Origin: an uncultured Eubacteriales bacterium
GTDB lineage: Bacteria; Bacillota; Clostridia; Oscillospirales; Acutalibacteraceae
Length of the DNA stretch: 64,000 nt
Assembly (NCBI GenBank): GCA_934436505.1
Contig: CAKSAP010000003.1
Location: 209,191 to 273,190 of the forward strand
Direction of reading: 5' to 3'
Shown: piece by piece, positions 17,653 through 26,700 of the stretch
Numbering within the stretch: the first letter of the stretch is position 1
Layout: the number at the start of each line of letters is the position of its first letter
Notes under the pieces: generated by a model
Told to the model about the DNA's origin: nothing
Seen by the model: only the letters and a program-made list of their open reading frames with translations
The model's database searches: none
Position numbers and translations under genes: made by a program

Positions 17653-17687
17653 ATAAAAAGGCGGGGAAGATACTTCTTCTCCACCTT
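17653..17687 (-). terminator. Terminator/attenuator after rpmF
   Basis: Minus strand 13-bp imperfect stem (17687-17675 with 17670-17658; one mismatch, one G-T pair), 4-nt loop, then TTTTT. It lies between rpmF and the DUF512-der pair and may only partly stop transcription, since no other strong promoter for DUF512-der is evident. Confidence 0.65.
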
Positions 17688-17715
17688 CTGCTCAACCTTG
17701 TAAAACAAAGATGCG

Positions 17716-17901
17716 TTAAGCCTCTTCTTTAACAACAACCTGTCTGCCGTTATAATGGCCGCATACTGCACAAACTCTGTGAGCTCTCTTGTACTCACCG
17801 CAGTTAGGGCACTTCTGAAGCTCGGGAGCGCTCATCTTCCAAACGCTTGAACGTCTCTTGTCTCTTCTTGCTTTTGAAACTCTTCTCTTCGGTACTGCCA
17901 T
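17716..17901 (-). CDS. rpmF: 50S ribosomal protein L32
   Basis: A 61-residue basic protein starting MAVPKRRVSKARRDKRRS, with two zinc-binding CxxC pairs (CPNC, CAVC), so it is the zinc-containing L32 form. It follows the DUF177 gene by 34 bp, the near-universal yceD-rpmF arrangement. Confidence 0.98.
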   Translation of the reverse strand: MAVPKRRVSKARRDKRRSSVWKMSAPELQKCPNCGEYKRAHRVCAVCGHYNGRQVVVKEEA

Positions 17902-17935
17902 TTTAATATCTCCTTTATGTCCTTAATATACTTGT

Positions 17936-18409
17936 TTACTCGAGGAACTTTTTTAACGCTTCAAGCCTTGGGTCAATCGGCTTTTTGCAATCACATTTTC
18001 CCTCGTTCAGATTTGTACCGCAATAAGGGCAAAGTCCCTTACAATCCTCACGGCACAATATTTTGGTCGGCAAGGATAAAAGTATGTCCTCTCTGATAAG
18101 CTCGTCAAGATTGAAATGCATATCCTCCACAAGATAGAGTTCACAATTCTCATCATCATTAAGCTTGGAAACCAATGTATGCTCAAACGGCAATACTGTT
18201 TCACGCTTAACGTCTGCGGCACAGCGGTCGCAGGAAGCTTCGATTGTAAACCTTGCATTTCCCTCTAACAAGACAATGCCTGCACGGTTTTTAACGCAGC
18301 CGTCAACATTAACCGAACGGATAATGTCACAGTCATCGGGTGTAAATTCATAGGAAAAATCCTTTGAAGCACCTTCAATATTAAAAATCGTTTCAAGCTC
18401 AATAAACAT
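17936..18409 (-). CDS. YceD/DUF177 family protein
   Basis: A 157-residue protein of the YceD family, encoded upstream of rpmF in most bacteria and linked genetically to 23S rRNA accumulation; the mechanism is not settled. Visible are the CDRCAADV cysteine pair in the middle and a C-terminal zinc-like cluster CREDCKGLCPYCG plus CDC. The ATG at 18409 has GAGGTG 6 nt upstream and is chosen over an in-frame TTG at 18424. A consensus promoter lies directly upstream. Confidence 0.9.
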   Translation of the reverse strand: MFIELETIFNIEGASKDFSYEFTPDDCDIIRSVNVDGCVKNRAGIVLLEGNARFTIEASCDRCAADVKRETVLPFEHTLVSKLNDDENCELYLVEDMHFNLDELIREDILLSLPTKILCREDCKGLCPYCGTNLNEGKCDCKKPIDPRLEALKKFLE

Positions 18410-18436
18410 ACTACACCTCGTCAAAGTAGCACAAAT

Positions 18437-18465
18437 ATTATATACATATTACGGGCATTTGTCAA
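18437..18465 (-). promoter_or_regulatory. Consensus sigma-A promoter of DUF177-rpmF
   Basis: Minus strand TTGACA (18465-18460), 17 nt, TATAAT (18442-18437): perfect match in both boxes, as expected for a ribosomal-protein operon. Confidence 0.93.
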
Positions 18466-18507
18466 CCGTTAAATTTATTTTCCCTAAATATCTTTTTACA
18501 AGCAAAC

Positions 18508-18531
18508 TGCCGCCGTGAAATCACAGCGGCA
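18508..18531 (-). terminator. Possible terminator after the pgi/P-loop pair
   Basis: Stem TGCCGC/GCGGCA (18508-18513 with 18526-18531) with three further inner pairs, 20 bp past the P-loop gene. The trailing minus-strand sequence GTTTGCTTG is a weak T-run. Confidence 0.5.
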
Positions 18532-18550
18532 ATGCTATCAAAAATCAAGC

Positions 18551-18970
18551 TCAGTTAATCTTTTTGCAATACTCAAACATTCTCTCGGGAAGATTCTCGA
18601 GGTCTGTTGAAATTGTAAATGTGAAGTGTGTGTCTGTGATTTTTGCAAGCTCGTCAACCTTCTTGAGGAAATCCGCAAGAGCCTCATAATCTCTGCCGCC
18701 GATTCTGAAGGTAGCGTCAACGAGAATGTCTGTTATATCGTGGTCGCCTGCACAAAGTCCGCTCAAAAATCCGTAGAATGCGTCAAATCCGCTGACAGAA
18801 TAGCTGTCTGTAGAAACAAGTCTTGCACGGTGACTTACGTCGTATGTAAGCTTAGTCTCCTTTTCAACGCAGATAACGTTGCCGTTTGATTTCTCAATCG
18901 CATCGTTGACGTTATCAACCAAAATCTTTGTTTTGCCTGAACCCTTGTGACCGATTATAAGAGATACCAT
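18551..18970 (-). CDS. Small P-loop ATPase-like protein
   Basis: A 139-residue protein with an N-terminal Walker A motif GHKGSGKT (residues 6-13) and a hydrophobic strand ending DILVDATF that may act as Walker B. Database relatives in Clostridia carry vague labels such as 'PilT-like', but there is no pilus gene nearby and the protein is far too short for PilT, so the function is unknown. The ATG at 18970 is preceded by AGGAGG 7 nt upstream; a longer frame to 19111 only reflects overlap with pgi. It follows pgi by 49 bp and probably shares its transcript. Confidence 0.75.
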   Translation of the reverse strand: MVSLIIGHKGSGKTKILVDNVNDAIEKSNGNVICVEKETKLTYDVSHRARLVSTDSYSVSGFDAFYGFLSGLCAGDHDITDILVDATFRIGGRDYEALADFLKKVDELAKITDTHFTFTISTDLENLPERMFEYCKKIN

Positions 18971-19019
18971 ATTATCTCCTCCTGTGTATTTATTTATGAC
19001 CGCTTGTGCGGTAATTTCC

Positions 19020-20360
19020 TTATTCTGCAAGTCTCTTTTCAAGCTCGCCCTTCTGTGCCTCATAGCCGGGCTTGCCCAAAAGAGCAAACATATTTTTCTT
19101 GTAGCTCTCAACGCCGGGCTGATTGAACGGATTTACACCGAGGGTGTAGCCCGAAACAGCACACGCCTTTTCGAGGAAATAAACAAGATAGCCGAATTCA
19201 TACTCATTCATTTCGGGAAGCTCAAGAATAATGTTCGGAACTCCGCCGTCGCAATGAGCAAGAACTGTACCCTGAAATGCCTTTTCGTTTACGAAGTCCA
19301 TTGTCTTTCCTGCAAGGAAGTTAAGACCGTCGGCATTTTCAGCGTCTGCCTCAATGTTGATAACGTGCTTCGGCTTGTCAAATACAACAGCTGTTTCAAA
19401 GAGAAGTCTTTCGCCCTGCTGAATGTACTGACCCATTGAGTGAAGGTCGGTCGAGAAGATTGCGGACGAGGGGAAAAGTCCCTTGCCGTCCTTGCCCTCG
19501 GACTCGCCGAAAAGCTGCTTGAACCACTCGTTCATCATTGTATAATCAGGCTCGTAGGAAACCATCATTTCAACGGCTTTACCCTTTCTGTAAAGGATAT
19601 TACGAGCTGCTGCGTACTTGTAGCAATCGTTCTTTTCAAGGTCGGAATCCGTGTACCGTTCTCTTGCGTCCGCCGCACCCTTCATCATAGCGTCAATGTC
19701 GCAGCCTGCCGCTGCAATCGGAAGCAAGCCGACAGCCGTAAGAACTGAATATCTGCCGCCTACATCGTCCGGAACAACGAAGGTTTCATAGCCCTCCTTG
19801 TCGGAAACCTCTTTAAGAGTTCCCTTTGCCTTATCTGTCGTAACGTAAATCCTCTTGGCAGCCTCTTTTTTACCGTACTTTTCCTCAAGCATTTTCTTGA
19901 AAATTCTAAAGGAAACGGCAGGCTCTGTGGTTGTGCCCGATTTTGAAATTACGTTTACCGAGAAATCCTTTTCCTTACAAAGCTCGCAAAGCTCGTAAAG
20001 AGCAGATGAACTTATGCTGTTACCGCTGAAAAAAATCTGCGGTCCGTTTTTAACTGTAGCGTTATAATTCTGCGATTTACAAAATTCAATAGCGGCTCTT
20101 GCGCCGAGATAACTGCCGCCAATTCCTATAACAACAAGAATTTCAGAGTCGGAACGAATTTTCTCCGCCGCCTTTTTAATTCTTGCGAACTCCTCCTTGT
20201 CATAGTCAACGGGAAGGTCAACCCAGCCTAAAAAATCGCTGCCCTCTCCGCTTCGGTCATTAAGGGTTTTGTCTGCCTTTGCGATTTCGCCTGCGATAGC
20301 TGAAAAATCCTCCTCCGAGACAAAGCCTTTAAGATACTTGGTGTTCAATTTAACTGACAT
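19020..20360 (-). CDS. pgi: Glucose-6-phosphate isomerase
   Basis: A 446-residue isomerase interconverting glucose-6-P and fructose-6-P. It carries the sugar-phosphate loops VVIGIGGSYLGARAA and NVISKSGTTTEPA, the DDVGGRYSVLTAVGLLP signature and the C-terminal NPFNQPGVESYK segment with the catalytic lysine. The ATG at 20360 gives the usual family length; a TTG at 20384 would add eight residues. GGAG lies 12 nt upstream. Has its own promoter. Confidence 0.96.
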   Translation of the reverse strand: MSVKLNTKYLKGFVSEEDFSAIAGEIAKADKTLNDRSGEGSDFLGWVDLPVDYDKEEFARIKKAAEKIRSDSEILVVIGIGGSYLGARAAIEFCKSQNYNATVKNGPQIFFSGNSISSSALYELCELCKEKDFSVNVISKSGTTTEPAVSFRIFKKMLEEKYGKKEAAKRIYVTTDKAKGTLKEVSDKEGYETFVVPDDVGGRYSVLTAVGLLPIAAAGCDIDAMMKGAADARERYTDSDLEKNDCYKYAAARNILYRKGKAVEMMVSYEPDYTMMNEWFKQLFGESEGKDGKGLFPSSAIFSTDLHSMGQYIQQGERLLFETAVVFDKPKHVINIEADAENADGLNFLAGKTMDFVNEKAFQGTVLAHCDGGVPNIILELPEMNEYEFGYLVYFLEKACAVSGYTLGVNPFNQPGVESYKKNMFALLGKPGYEAQKGELEKRLAE

Positions 20361-20417
20361 TGCTGAAATTTTCTCCTTCGACAACTCATCCGAGTTATAA
20401 AACTGTTTTATGTCTAT

Positions 20418-20446
20418 ATTTTACTCTAAATCCGATATTATTTCAA
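20418..20446 (-). promoter_or_regulatory. Sigma-A promoter of pgi
   Basis: Minus strand TTGAAA (20446-20441), 17 nt, TAAAAT (20423-20418), giving a leader of about 50 nt. Confidence 0.75.
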
Positions 20447-20489
20447 CAACAATTTGTTAATTTTTCAAAAATAATTAGGTTTTGTTAAA

Positions 20490-21644
20490 TTATCGACAAA
20501 GTGAAGTAAGAAATCGTACAAGATAATCAGGAAAAGTCAGTTTTTTTACCGCTTCGGGCGAGCAAAGATTGATTTTTCCTATCTCTTTATCGTCAAGCAT
20601 AAACTTGACCGTTCCGAGCACTTGATTTTTTTCAATCGGTGCTTCAACGTCTATTGCAAGGTCGGGAACAAGAGTTATTTTATCCTCCTTGCCCTTTTCG
20701 ATTACGGCGAATTTCTTTTCTGTTATTTGCGGCGAAATTTTATCCCGTTCCCCTCCGATTATATTGACGTCGGTTATCAAGGCAGGGTCAACCGAAAGCT
20801 CCGCAAGGGAATAATTCGCAAAGCCCCAGTCAAGCATTGCCCTTGCACCCGAAAACCTGTCGTTGCTCGATTCGCTGCCCATAACGACAGCTATGAGCGA
20901 CAAGCCGTCTCGCTCCGCCGTTGCGCTGACGCAGCAGCCTGCCTTTGAGGTCGTTCCCGTTTTAAGTCCCGTTGCGCCCTTGTAAAATCTTATGAGCTTG
21001 TTTGTATTGACAAGCTGAGTTTCGCCGCCTCTCAATGTATCCATCCAAACGGTCGTGTAATTTCGTATTCTCTCGTGCTTTAGCAATTCCCTTGACATAA
21101 CCGCAACATCGTATGCGCTTGTTATATGATTTTGAACGGTATCGTCAAGTCCCGAGCAGTTTTCAAAAACCGTATCGTTCATTCCGAGCTCCTTTGCCCT
21201 GTCGTTCATCATTTTCACAAACGCCGTGTCGCTTCCTGCCACATATTCCCCGAGTGCAAAGCAAGCATCATTGGCACTTGCGATTGCCGTCGCCTTTAAC
21301 AAATCGTCAACCGTCATCTGTTCGCCCTGCTTTAGCCATATTTGCGAGCCGCCCATTTTGGAAGCCTCTGCCGATGCCGTTACAGTATCGGTCAAGGCAA
21401 TTTTTCCCTGATCTATCGCCTCGGTTACAAGAAGCAGGGACATTATCTTTGTAACGGATGCGGGATATACCTTTTCGTGAGCGTTCTTGCTCATTAAAAT
21501 TTCGCCTGTTGACGCTTCCATTAAGACTGCCGATTTTGCGTTAATCTCGACCTTCATATCGGGCAGCTCCTTTGCATATGCGTTGACGCTTATCACGGAA
21601 AGCATCAAAACAACCGTTAAAATCAAGCCTGTTATCTTTTTCAT
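20490..21644 (-). CDS. D-alanyl-D-alanine carboxypeptidase (DacF/DacB type, PBP5 family)
   Basis: A 384-residue secreted penicillin-binding protein trimming the terminal D-Ala of peptidoglycan stem peptides. A signal peptide (residues 1-24, ending NAYA) is followed by the three active-site motifs SVTK (S63, K66), SAN (123-125) and KTG (228-230), then a beta-rich C domain and a final amphipathic helix that would anchor it at the membrane. GGAGG lies 6 nt upstream of the ATG. Relatives in sporulating Firmicutes (DacF, DacB) act in spore cortex formation; a sigma-E-like promoter at 21,670-21,700 supports that here. Which of the two roles applies is inference. Confidence 0.9.
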   Translation of the reverse strand: MKKITGLILTVVLMLSVISVNAYAKELPDMKVEINAKSAVLMEASTGEILMSKNAHEKVYPASVTKIMSLLLVTEAIDQGKIALTDTVTASAEASKMGGSQIWLKQGEQMTVDDLLKATAIASANDACFALGEYVAGSDTAFVKMMNDRAKELGMNDTVFENCSGLDDTVQNHITSAYDVAVMSRELLKHERIRNYTTVWMDTLRGGETQLVNTNKLIRFYKGATGLKTGTTSKAGCCVSATAERDGLSLIAVVMGSESSNDRFSGARAMLDWGFANYSLAELSVDPALITDVNIIGGERDKISPQITEKKFAVIEKGKEDKITLVPDLAIDVEAPIEKNQVLGTVKFMLDDKEIGKINLCSPEAVKKLTFPDYLVRFLTSLCR

Positions 21645-21669
21645 ATCACACCTCCGAGCTTTATGCTAA

Positions 21670-21700
21670 ATTGTATGATATTCGCCGTTGTAAAAATGAC
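21670..21700 (-). promoter_or_regulatory. Possible sigma-E-type sporulation promoter of the carboxypeptidase
   Basis: Minus strand GTCATTTT (21700-21693), 15 nt, CATACAAT (21677-21670). This resembles the sigma-E consensus (-35 near GTCATATT, -10 CATACAAT). It overlaps the divergent ligA promoter region. Confidence 0.5.
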
Positions 21701-21717
21701 TTAATATGGTGTATAAT
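21688..21717 (+). promoter_or_regulatory. Sigma-A promoter of ligA
   Basis: TTGTAA (21688-21693), 18 nt, TATAAT (21712-21717). GGAGG at 21730-21734 then precedes the ATG by 6 nt, so the leader is short. Confidence 0.65.
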
Positions 21718-21740
21718 ATATAAAAGAACGGAGGCAGACT

Positions 21741-23729
21741 ATGAACGATTACGAAGTTAAAAAGGCAAGAGCCGAACAGTTAAGAAAAGAGCTTAATCAT
21801 CATATATACAGATATTACGTTGAAAACGAGAACGATATTGAGGACTATGAGTACGATATGCTTATGCGTGAGTTAAAGTCCATTGAGGAGGAATATCCCG
21901 AGCTTTTGACGGCGGATTCCCCTACTCACAGAGTCGGCGGTACGGCTGATAAAAATATGTTCTCGAGCGTTACGCACATTGTAAAAATGGAGAGCTTACA
22001 GGACGCTTTCGATAAAAGCGAGGTGCTCGATTTTGACAGGAAAGTAAAAGAGGTATGCCCTGATGCAACATATGTTGTTGAGCCGAAAATCGACGGACTT
22101 TCGGTATCGCTCGAATACTCAAACGGCGTTATTTCAAGAGGCTCTACACGGGGCGACGGCGTTACGGGCGAGGATATTACGGCAAACCTTAAAACAGTTC
22201 GCTCAATTCCGCTGTCGTTAAAGGAAAAACTTCCGTTTATCGAGGTGCGTGGCGAGGTTTATATGCCCAAAGAAAAGTTCTTTGAAATCGTCAAAAAGCA
22301 GGAGTTAAACGAGGAAAAGCCGTTTAAGAATCCGAGGAATGCCGCCGCAGGAAGCTTACGTCAAAAAGACCCGAAAATAACTTCGCAGAGAGGGCTTGAT
22401 ATTTTCGTTTTTAACATTCAGCAGATTGACGGAAAAGACTTGCAAACCCACAAGCAGTCGCTTGATTATATTAAGAGCCTCGGCTTTAAGACAATTCCGT
22501 TTTACAATGAATTTGACAATATCGACGACGTTATAAAGGAGCTTGACAGGATAGGCTCGATAAGAGGCACTCTCCCCTTTGATATTGACGGCGCAGTTAT
22601 AAAGGTAAACCGTTTTGACCAAAGAGAGAAATTAGGCAGCACCGCAAAATGTCCCAAGTGGGCGCTTGCGTGGAAATATCCGCCCGAAGAAAAGCAAACG
22701 AAGCTTATCGATATTGAAATAAATGTCGGAAGAACGGGCGTTTTAACTCCTACTGCGGTTTTTGAGCCAGTTTTGGTTGCAGGCTCAACCGTAAGCCGTG
22801 CAACGCTTCACAATGAGGATTTCATCAAGGAAAAGGGCATACGCATAGGCGACACGGTAATCATCAGAAAAGCCGGCGATATTATCCCCGAGGTTTTGGA
22901 GGTCAGCAAGCACGCAGAGAGCTCCGAGCCGTACAAAATGCCCGACGTTTGCCCGTCCTGCGGCGAAAAGGTTACAAGAGAAGCAGGCGAAGCGGCAATT
23001 CGCTGTAATAATCCCGACTGCCCTGCTCAGCTTTTGAGAATGTTAATTCATTTCTGTTCAAGGGACGCTATGGATATTGAGGGTCTCGGCGACGCCAACC
23101 TTGAATTGCTTGTAAACGAGGGTATGCTCAAAACCGCCGCAGATATCTACAAGCTTGATTTCGACAGGGTTGCGGAATTTGAACGTCTCGGAAAGAAAAG
23201 TGCCGACAATCTCAAAAAAGCGGTTGAAAAATCAAAGGAAAACGATTTGGGCAAGCTTATCTTTGCGCTCGGTATCCGTCATATCGGACAAAAGGCGGCA
23301 AAGCTCCTCGCCGACCGTTTTCAGGATATGGACGGCATCATTTCCGCAAGCAAGGATGATATTCTTTCAATCGACGGCTACGGCGAAATTATGGCGGAAT
23401 CGGTTGTCGATTTCTTCTCGCATCCGCAGGCGATTGAGCTTATAGACGATTTGAAAGCGGCAGGCTTGAATATGAGAAGCGAAAAGAAGGTAATTGACAA
23501 CAGGTTTGAGGGTAAGACCTTTGTTTTGACAGGCACTTTAAGTCAGTTTACAAGAACGCAGGCTTCTGAAATTATTGAGACCTACGGCGGAAAGACCTCG
23601 TCCTCCGTTTCTAAAAAGACGGATTTCGTTTTAGCAGGAGAAGCCGCAGGAAGCAAGCTGCAAAAGGCGCAGGACCTCGGTGTTAAGATAATCTCGGAGG
23701 ATGAATTCTCCGCTATGATTAAAGCATGA
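21741..23729 (+). CDS. ligA: NAD-dependent DNA ligase
   Basis: A 662-residue ligase sealing nicks with NAD+. Domains in order: Ia (YYVENENDIEDYEYD), adenylation domain with the nucleophile lysine in KIDG (K116), OB fold, a four-cysteine zinc finger (about 403-427, CPSC...CNNPDC), helix-hairpin-helix region and a C-terminal BRCT domain (from about 590, GKTFVLTGTLSQFTR). The length is normal. It is transcribed alone against its neighbours and ends at a shared bidirectional terminator. Confidence 0.98.
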   Translation: MNDYEVKKARAEQLRKELNHHIYRYYVENENDIEDYEYDMLMRELKSIEEEYPELLTADSPTHRVGGTADKNMFSSVTHIVKMESLQDAFDKSEVLDFDRKVKEVCPDATYVVEPKIDGLSVSLEYSNGVISRGSTRGDGVTGEDITANLKTVRSIPLSLKEKLPFIEVRGEVYMPKEKFFEIVKKQELNEEKPFKNPRNAAAGSLRQKDPKITSQRGLDIFVFNIQQIDGKDLQTHKQSLDYIKSLGFKTIPFYNEFDNIDDVIKELDRIGSIRGTLPFDIDGAVIKVNRFDQREKLGSTAKCPKWALAWKYPPEEKQTKLIDIEINVGRTGVLTPTAVFEPVLVAGSTVSRATLHNEDFIKEKGIRIGDTVIIRKAGDIIPEVLEVSKHAESSEPYKMPDVCPSCGEKVTREAGEAAIRCNNPDCPAQLLRMLIHFCSRDAMDIEGLGDANLELLVNEGMLKTAADIYKLDFDRVAEFERLGKKSADNLKKAVEKSKENDLGKLIFALGIRHIGQKAAKLLADRFQDMDGIISASKDDILSIDGYGEIMAESVVDFFSHPQAIELIDDLKAAGLNMRSEKKVIDNRFEGKTFVLTGTLSQFTRTQASEIIETYGGKTSSSVSKKTDFVLAGEAAGSKLQKAQDLGVKIISEDEFSAMIKA

Positions 23730-23750
23730 ACTAAAGCATAATATACAGCA

Positions 23751-23783
23751 AAAAGCTCTGTTTGATTTCCAAACAGAGCTTTT
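23751..23783. terminator. Bidirectional terminator between ligA and the dockerin protein
   Basis: Perfect 14-bp stem (23751-23764 with 23770-23783) with a 5-nt loop, A-rich on one side and T-rich on the other, between convergent stops. Confidence 0.92.
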
Positions 23784-23796
23784 ATTGTTTATAAAA

Positions 23797-26700
23797 TTAT
23801 TTATAGAGCGTTTGAGTTTGGTCAAATGCTCTGTTGCCCGAAGCGATACCGTCAAGATAGAAGTAGTCAAACATATCGAGCACGCCGTCCTTTGAAACAT
23901 CTGCGGCAATGTAATAAATGCTGTCTGATTTGATATTTTCGGTGTTGTCAAACGCATCCTCGAAAATCAAATTCAGATCCGTTTCGTCAACAAGTCCGTC
24001 GCCGTTCACGTCACCGTAAAGGATAACCGTTGCGACCTCATAAACAATGCTCGGGTCTATTGCGGATATACACTTGATAACGCAACCCGTTCCGACCTTA
24101 TCTGTCTCGGAAAGCTTTTTGCCGTCCCTTGTAATCTCAATCTGCACGTTTTTGTTGCGAAGCTGTGCTTCAACCTCGGAAACGGTATTAGATGTGGGAT
24201 TCAAGCCTACCATATAGGTATATTGTGTGTTGGTGTTTCTGTCAACGAGAAGCGAAGCGTTATCATTGACAAGGATCTTGTTGTATTCAAGCTTATCCAT
24301 CGCATTTTCAAGCTCTAATATCGCATCGAAAATCTCCGTTACGGTAGCACCATTGTTTTCAAGCACCGTATTACCGCTTGTAATGGCTTTTGTGAGGTCA
24401 GCCGAGGTAATGTCGGTAACGTCTGCCATATCGAGCGAATTAGCCTTTTCAATGGTGTTTGAAAGATCGGTTTTGTCTACGGTTATAACGTACTCGTCGG
24501 AAATATCGCTTTCATTTCCTGCACCGTTCACAGCCTTAAAGGTGTATGTTTTTGCACTTGTAAGCTCAACGGTAAGAATATTGCCGTCAAGTGCCTTAAA
24601 GCCTGTACCGTCGTTGTAGTAATATGTAACGCCCGAATCGGAATTTGTCGCACCGAGCATGAAGGTAACATTTTTGTTCACTGTGGGATTAAGCTTGCCG
24701 CTTACCGCAACGGAAAGTATCGGCTTTGCGGTATCGATTTTAACCGTGAGTGAGGTCGTTTCGCTTTCAAGACCCGAATACGAAACCGCCTTAAACTCGT
24801 AGGTATGAACGCCCTCAAGAGCAGTTACCGTATTTGATTTGAGAATTGCCCACTCGCCGTTGTCAATTCTGTATTCATAGCTGTAAATGCCCGAGAAAGC
24901 ACTTGAGGAAAGGCTGATTTTAACAGGCTTATTTGTATATCCGCCGTTATATGCTTCCTCTCCCGAAGCAGCTGCCGCAACAACCTTTTCAGGCTTTACG
25001 GTATCAACGGTAAAGGTGCTTGATTTGTAAATCTCACTGACGTTTCCTGCTTTATCGGTAGCCTTAACCTCGACCGTTCCCTTAAACGCCGTGTCGATTA
25101 CAGGCTTTGCGTTTTCGTCATAAGCCGTCCAATCGCTCTTAACTGTACCGTCGGAATTTACAAGTCTGTAGCTGATGCTTGCAATGCCCGTTTCAGCATC
25201 CGAGGCATTGACTGTTATTTCTGCGGTATTGTTCATAAATACCGCAAACTCGGTTGAGCTTATCGGTCTTACAACGGAATTTCCGTCCTGCTGTTTAACG
25301 CTCACATTTTCAATCTTAGGAGCTGAGGAGTCAAAATCGGTAATTGTAATTTCCTTTTCGCTGTAAAGTCCGTTTTGAGCAAATACCATTACTCTGTATG
25401 CTCCGTTTTCGGTTACGGTAAACGCCTTTTCGCTTGTAATATCGGTACCGTTTACGGTTATTTTCTTAATTCCCGAAGCACCCGTATTAGCGTTTACGCT
25501 TACTGTAAACGGAGAATTCGGAGAGGTCATTTCGCCCTTAACAAACTCAATTTCAGGCTTTACGGTATCAATCATAACATAATATGCGTCTGACGGAGGA
25601 CTTTGCGTTCCTGCGCCGTTTACCGCCATAAAGGAGTAATTTGCATTTGTATTTTCACGAAGCGATATAACCTCGCCCGTGGTAATTTCAGTCCATTCGC
25701 CGCTTCCGTCGTTGTAATAATAAGTAATTCCCGAAATAGACTCATAAAGCGTTGAAAGGTCAAATACAACCTCGTCGCTCGTCCATCTTCCGAACGTACC
25801 CTTGAAATCAACACGGATTATCGGCACCTGTCTGTCGATTTTTACGGTAAATGTTGTAATCTTACTTTCAAGGTCGGAATTTGAAACAGCCTTGAATTCG
25901 TAGGTGTGTATTCCCTGCTCCGAAGCTGTAAGCTTTCCGTCCTTTGAGGATACCCATTCTCCGCCGTCAACTCTGTAAAGGTATTCGTAAATTCCCGAAT
26001 AAGCCGAGGAATTCAGTGTAATTTCAACGCTGTCCGATACCCATTTGCCGTCGGTATAAGCTTCGCCGTTAAAGGAAGCCGAAACAGTAACGTCTGTCGG
26101 TACGTCGGCGTCGATAACGAAGCCGTCCGAACGGTAATAATCCGAAACGTTGCCTGCCTTATCAAAGACTCTCGCCTGAACATAGCCCTTGAAATTCGGG
26201 TCAACAACAGGCTTGCCGCTTTCGGAATATACGCTCCATTTATCGCTTATCGGCTCGCCGTTTTCGTCGAGAAGTCTGTACTCTACCCTGTCAATTCCTG
26301 CGACGCCTATATCCTCACTTGAAATTGTAATTTCAACCTGTTCATTAAAGAATTTGCCGAAGGTCAAGGCGTTGAGAAGTCTTGCAATTCCGCCCTTTTC
26401 CTTGTGCTCAAGAGTAATTGCGTTGACAACGGGTGCGGACTTATCGATGTTATTAACATTAAGCGTCTGTGTGCTTGAAAGTCCGTTATTCGCCGTTATC
26501 TCAACGGTATATGTTCCGTTTTCGGCTACCGTAAATTCAGTCTGTCCCGTTATATCCTCGCCGTTGAGCGTAATTGCTTTAATGCCCGACTCGCCCACCG
26601 TGATATTTTTAATGTTTACCGTGTACGACTGATTTGTCAAAGCCGTTACAGACTGTTCGAGGGTAAATTTAGGCTTTACATCATCAAATTTAACTCTGTA

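Noticed and set aside
18551..18970. Twitching motility ATPase PilT.
   Set aside because: At 139 residues with only a Walker A motif it lacks the PilT PAS-like domain, Asp and His boxes.
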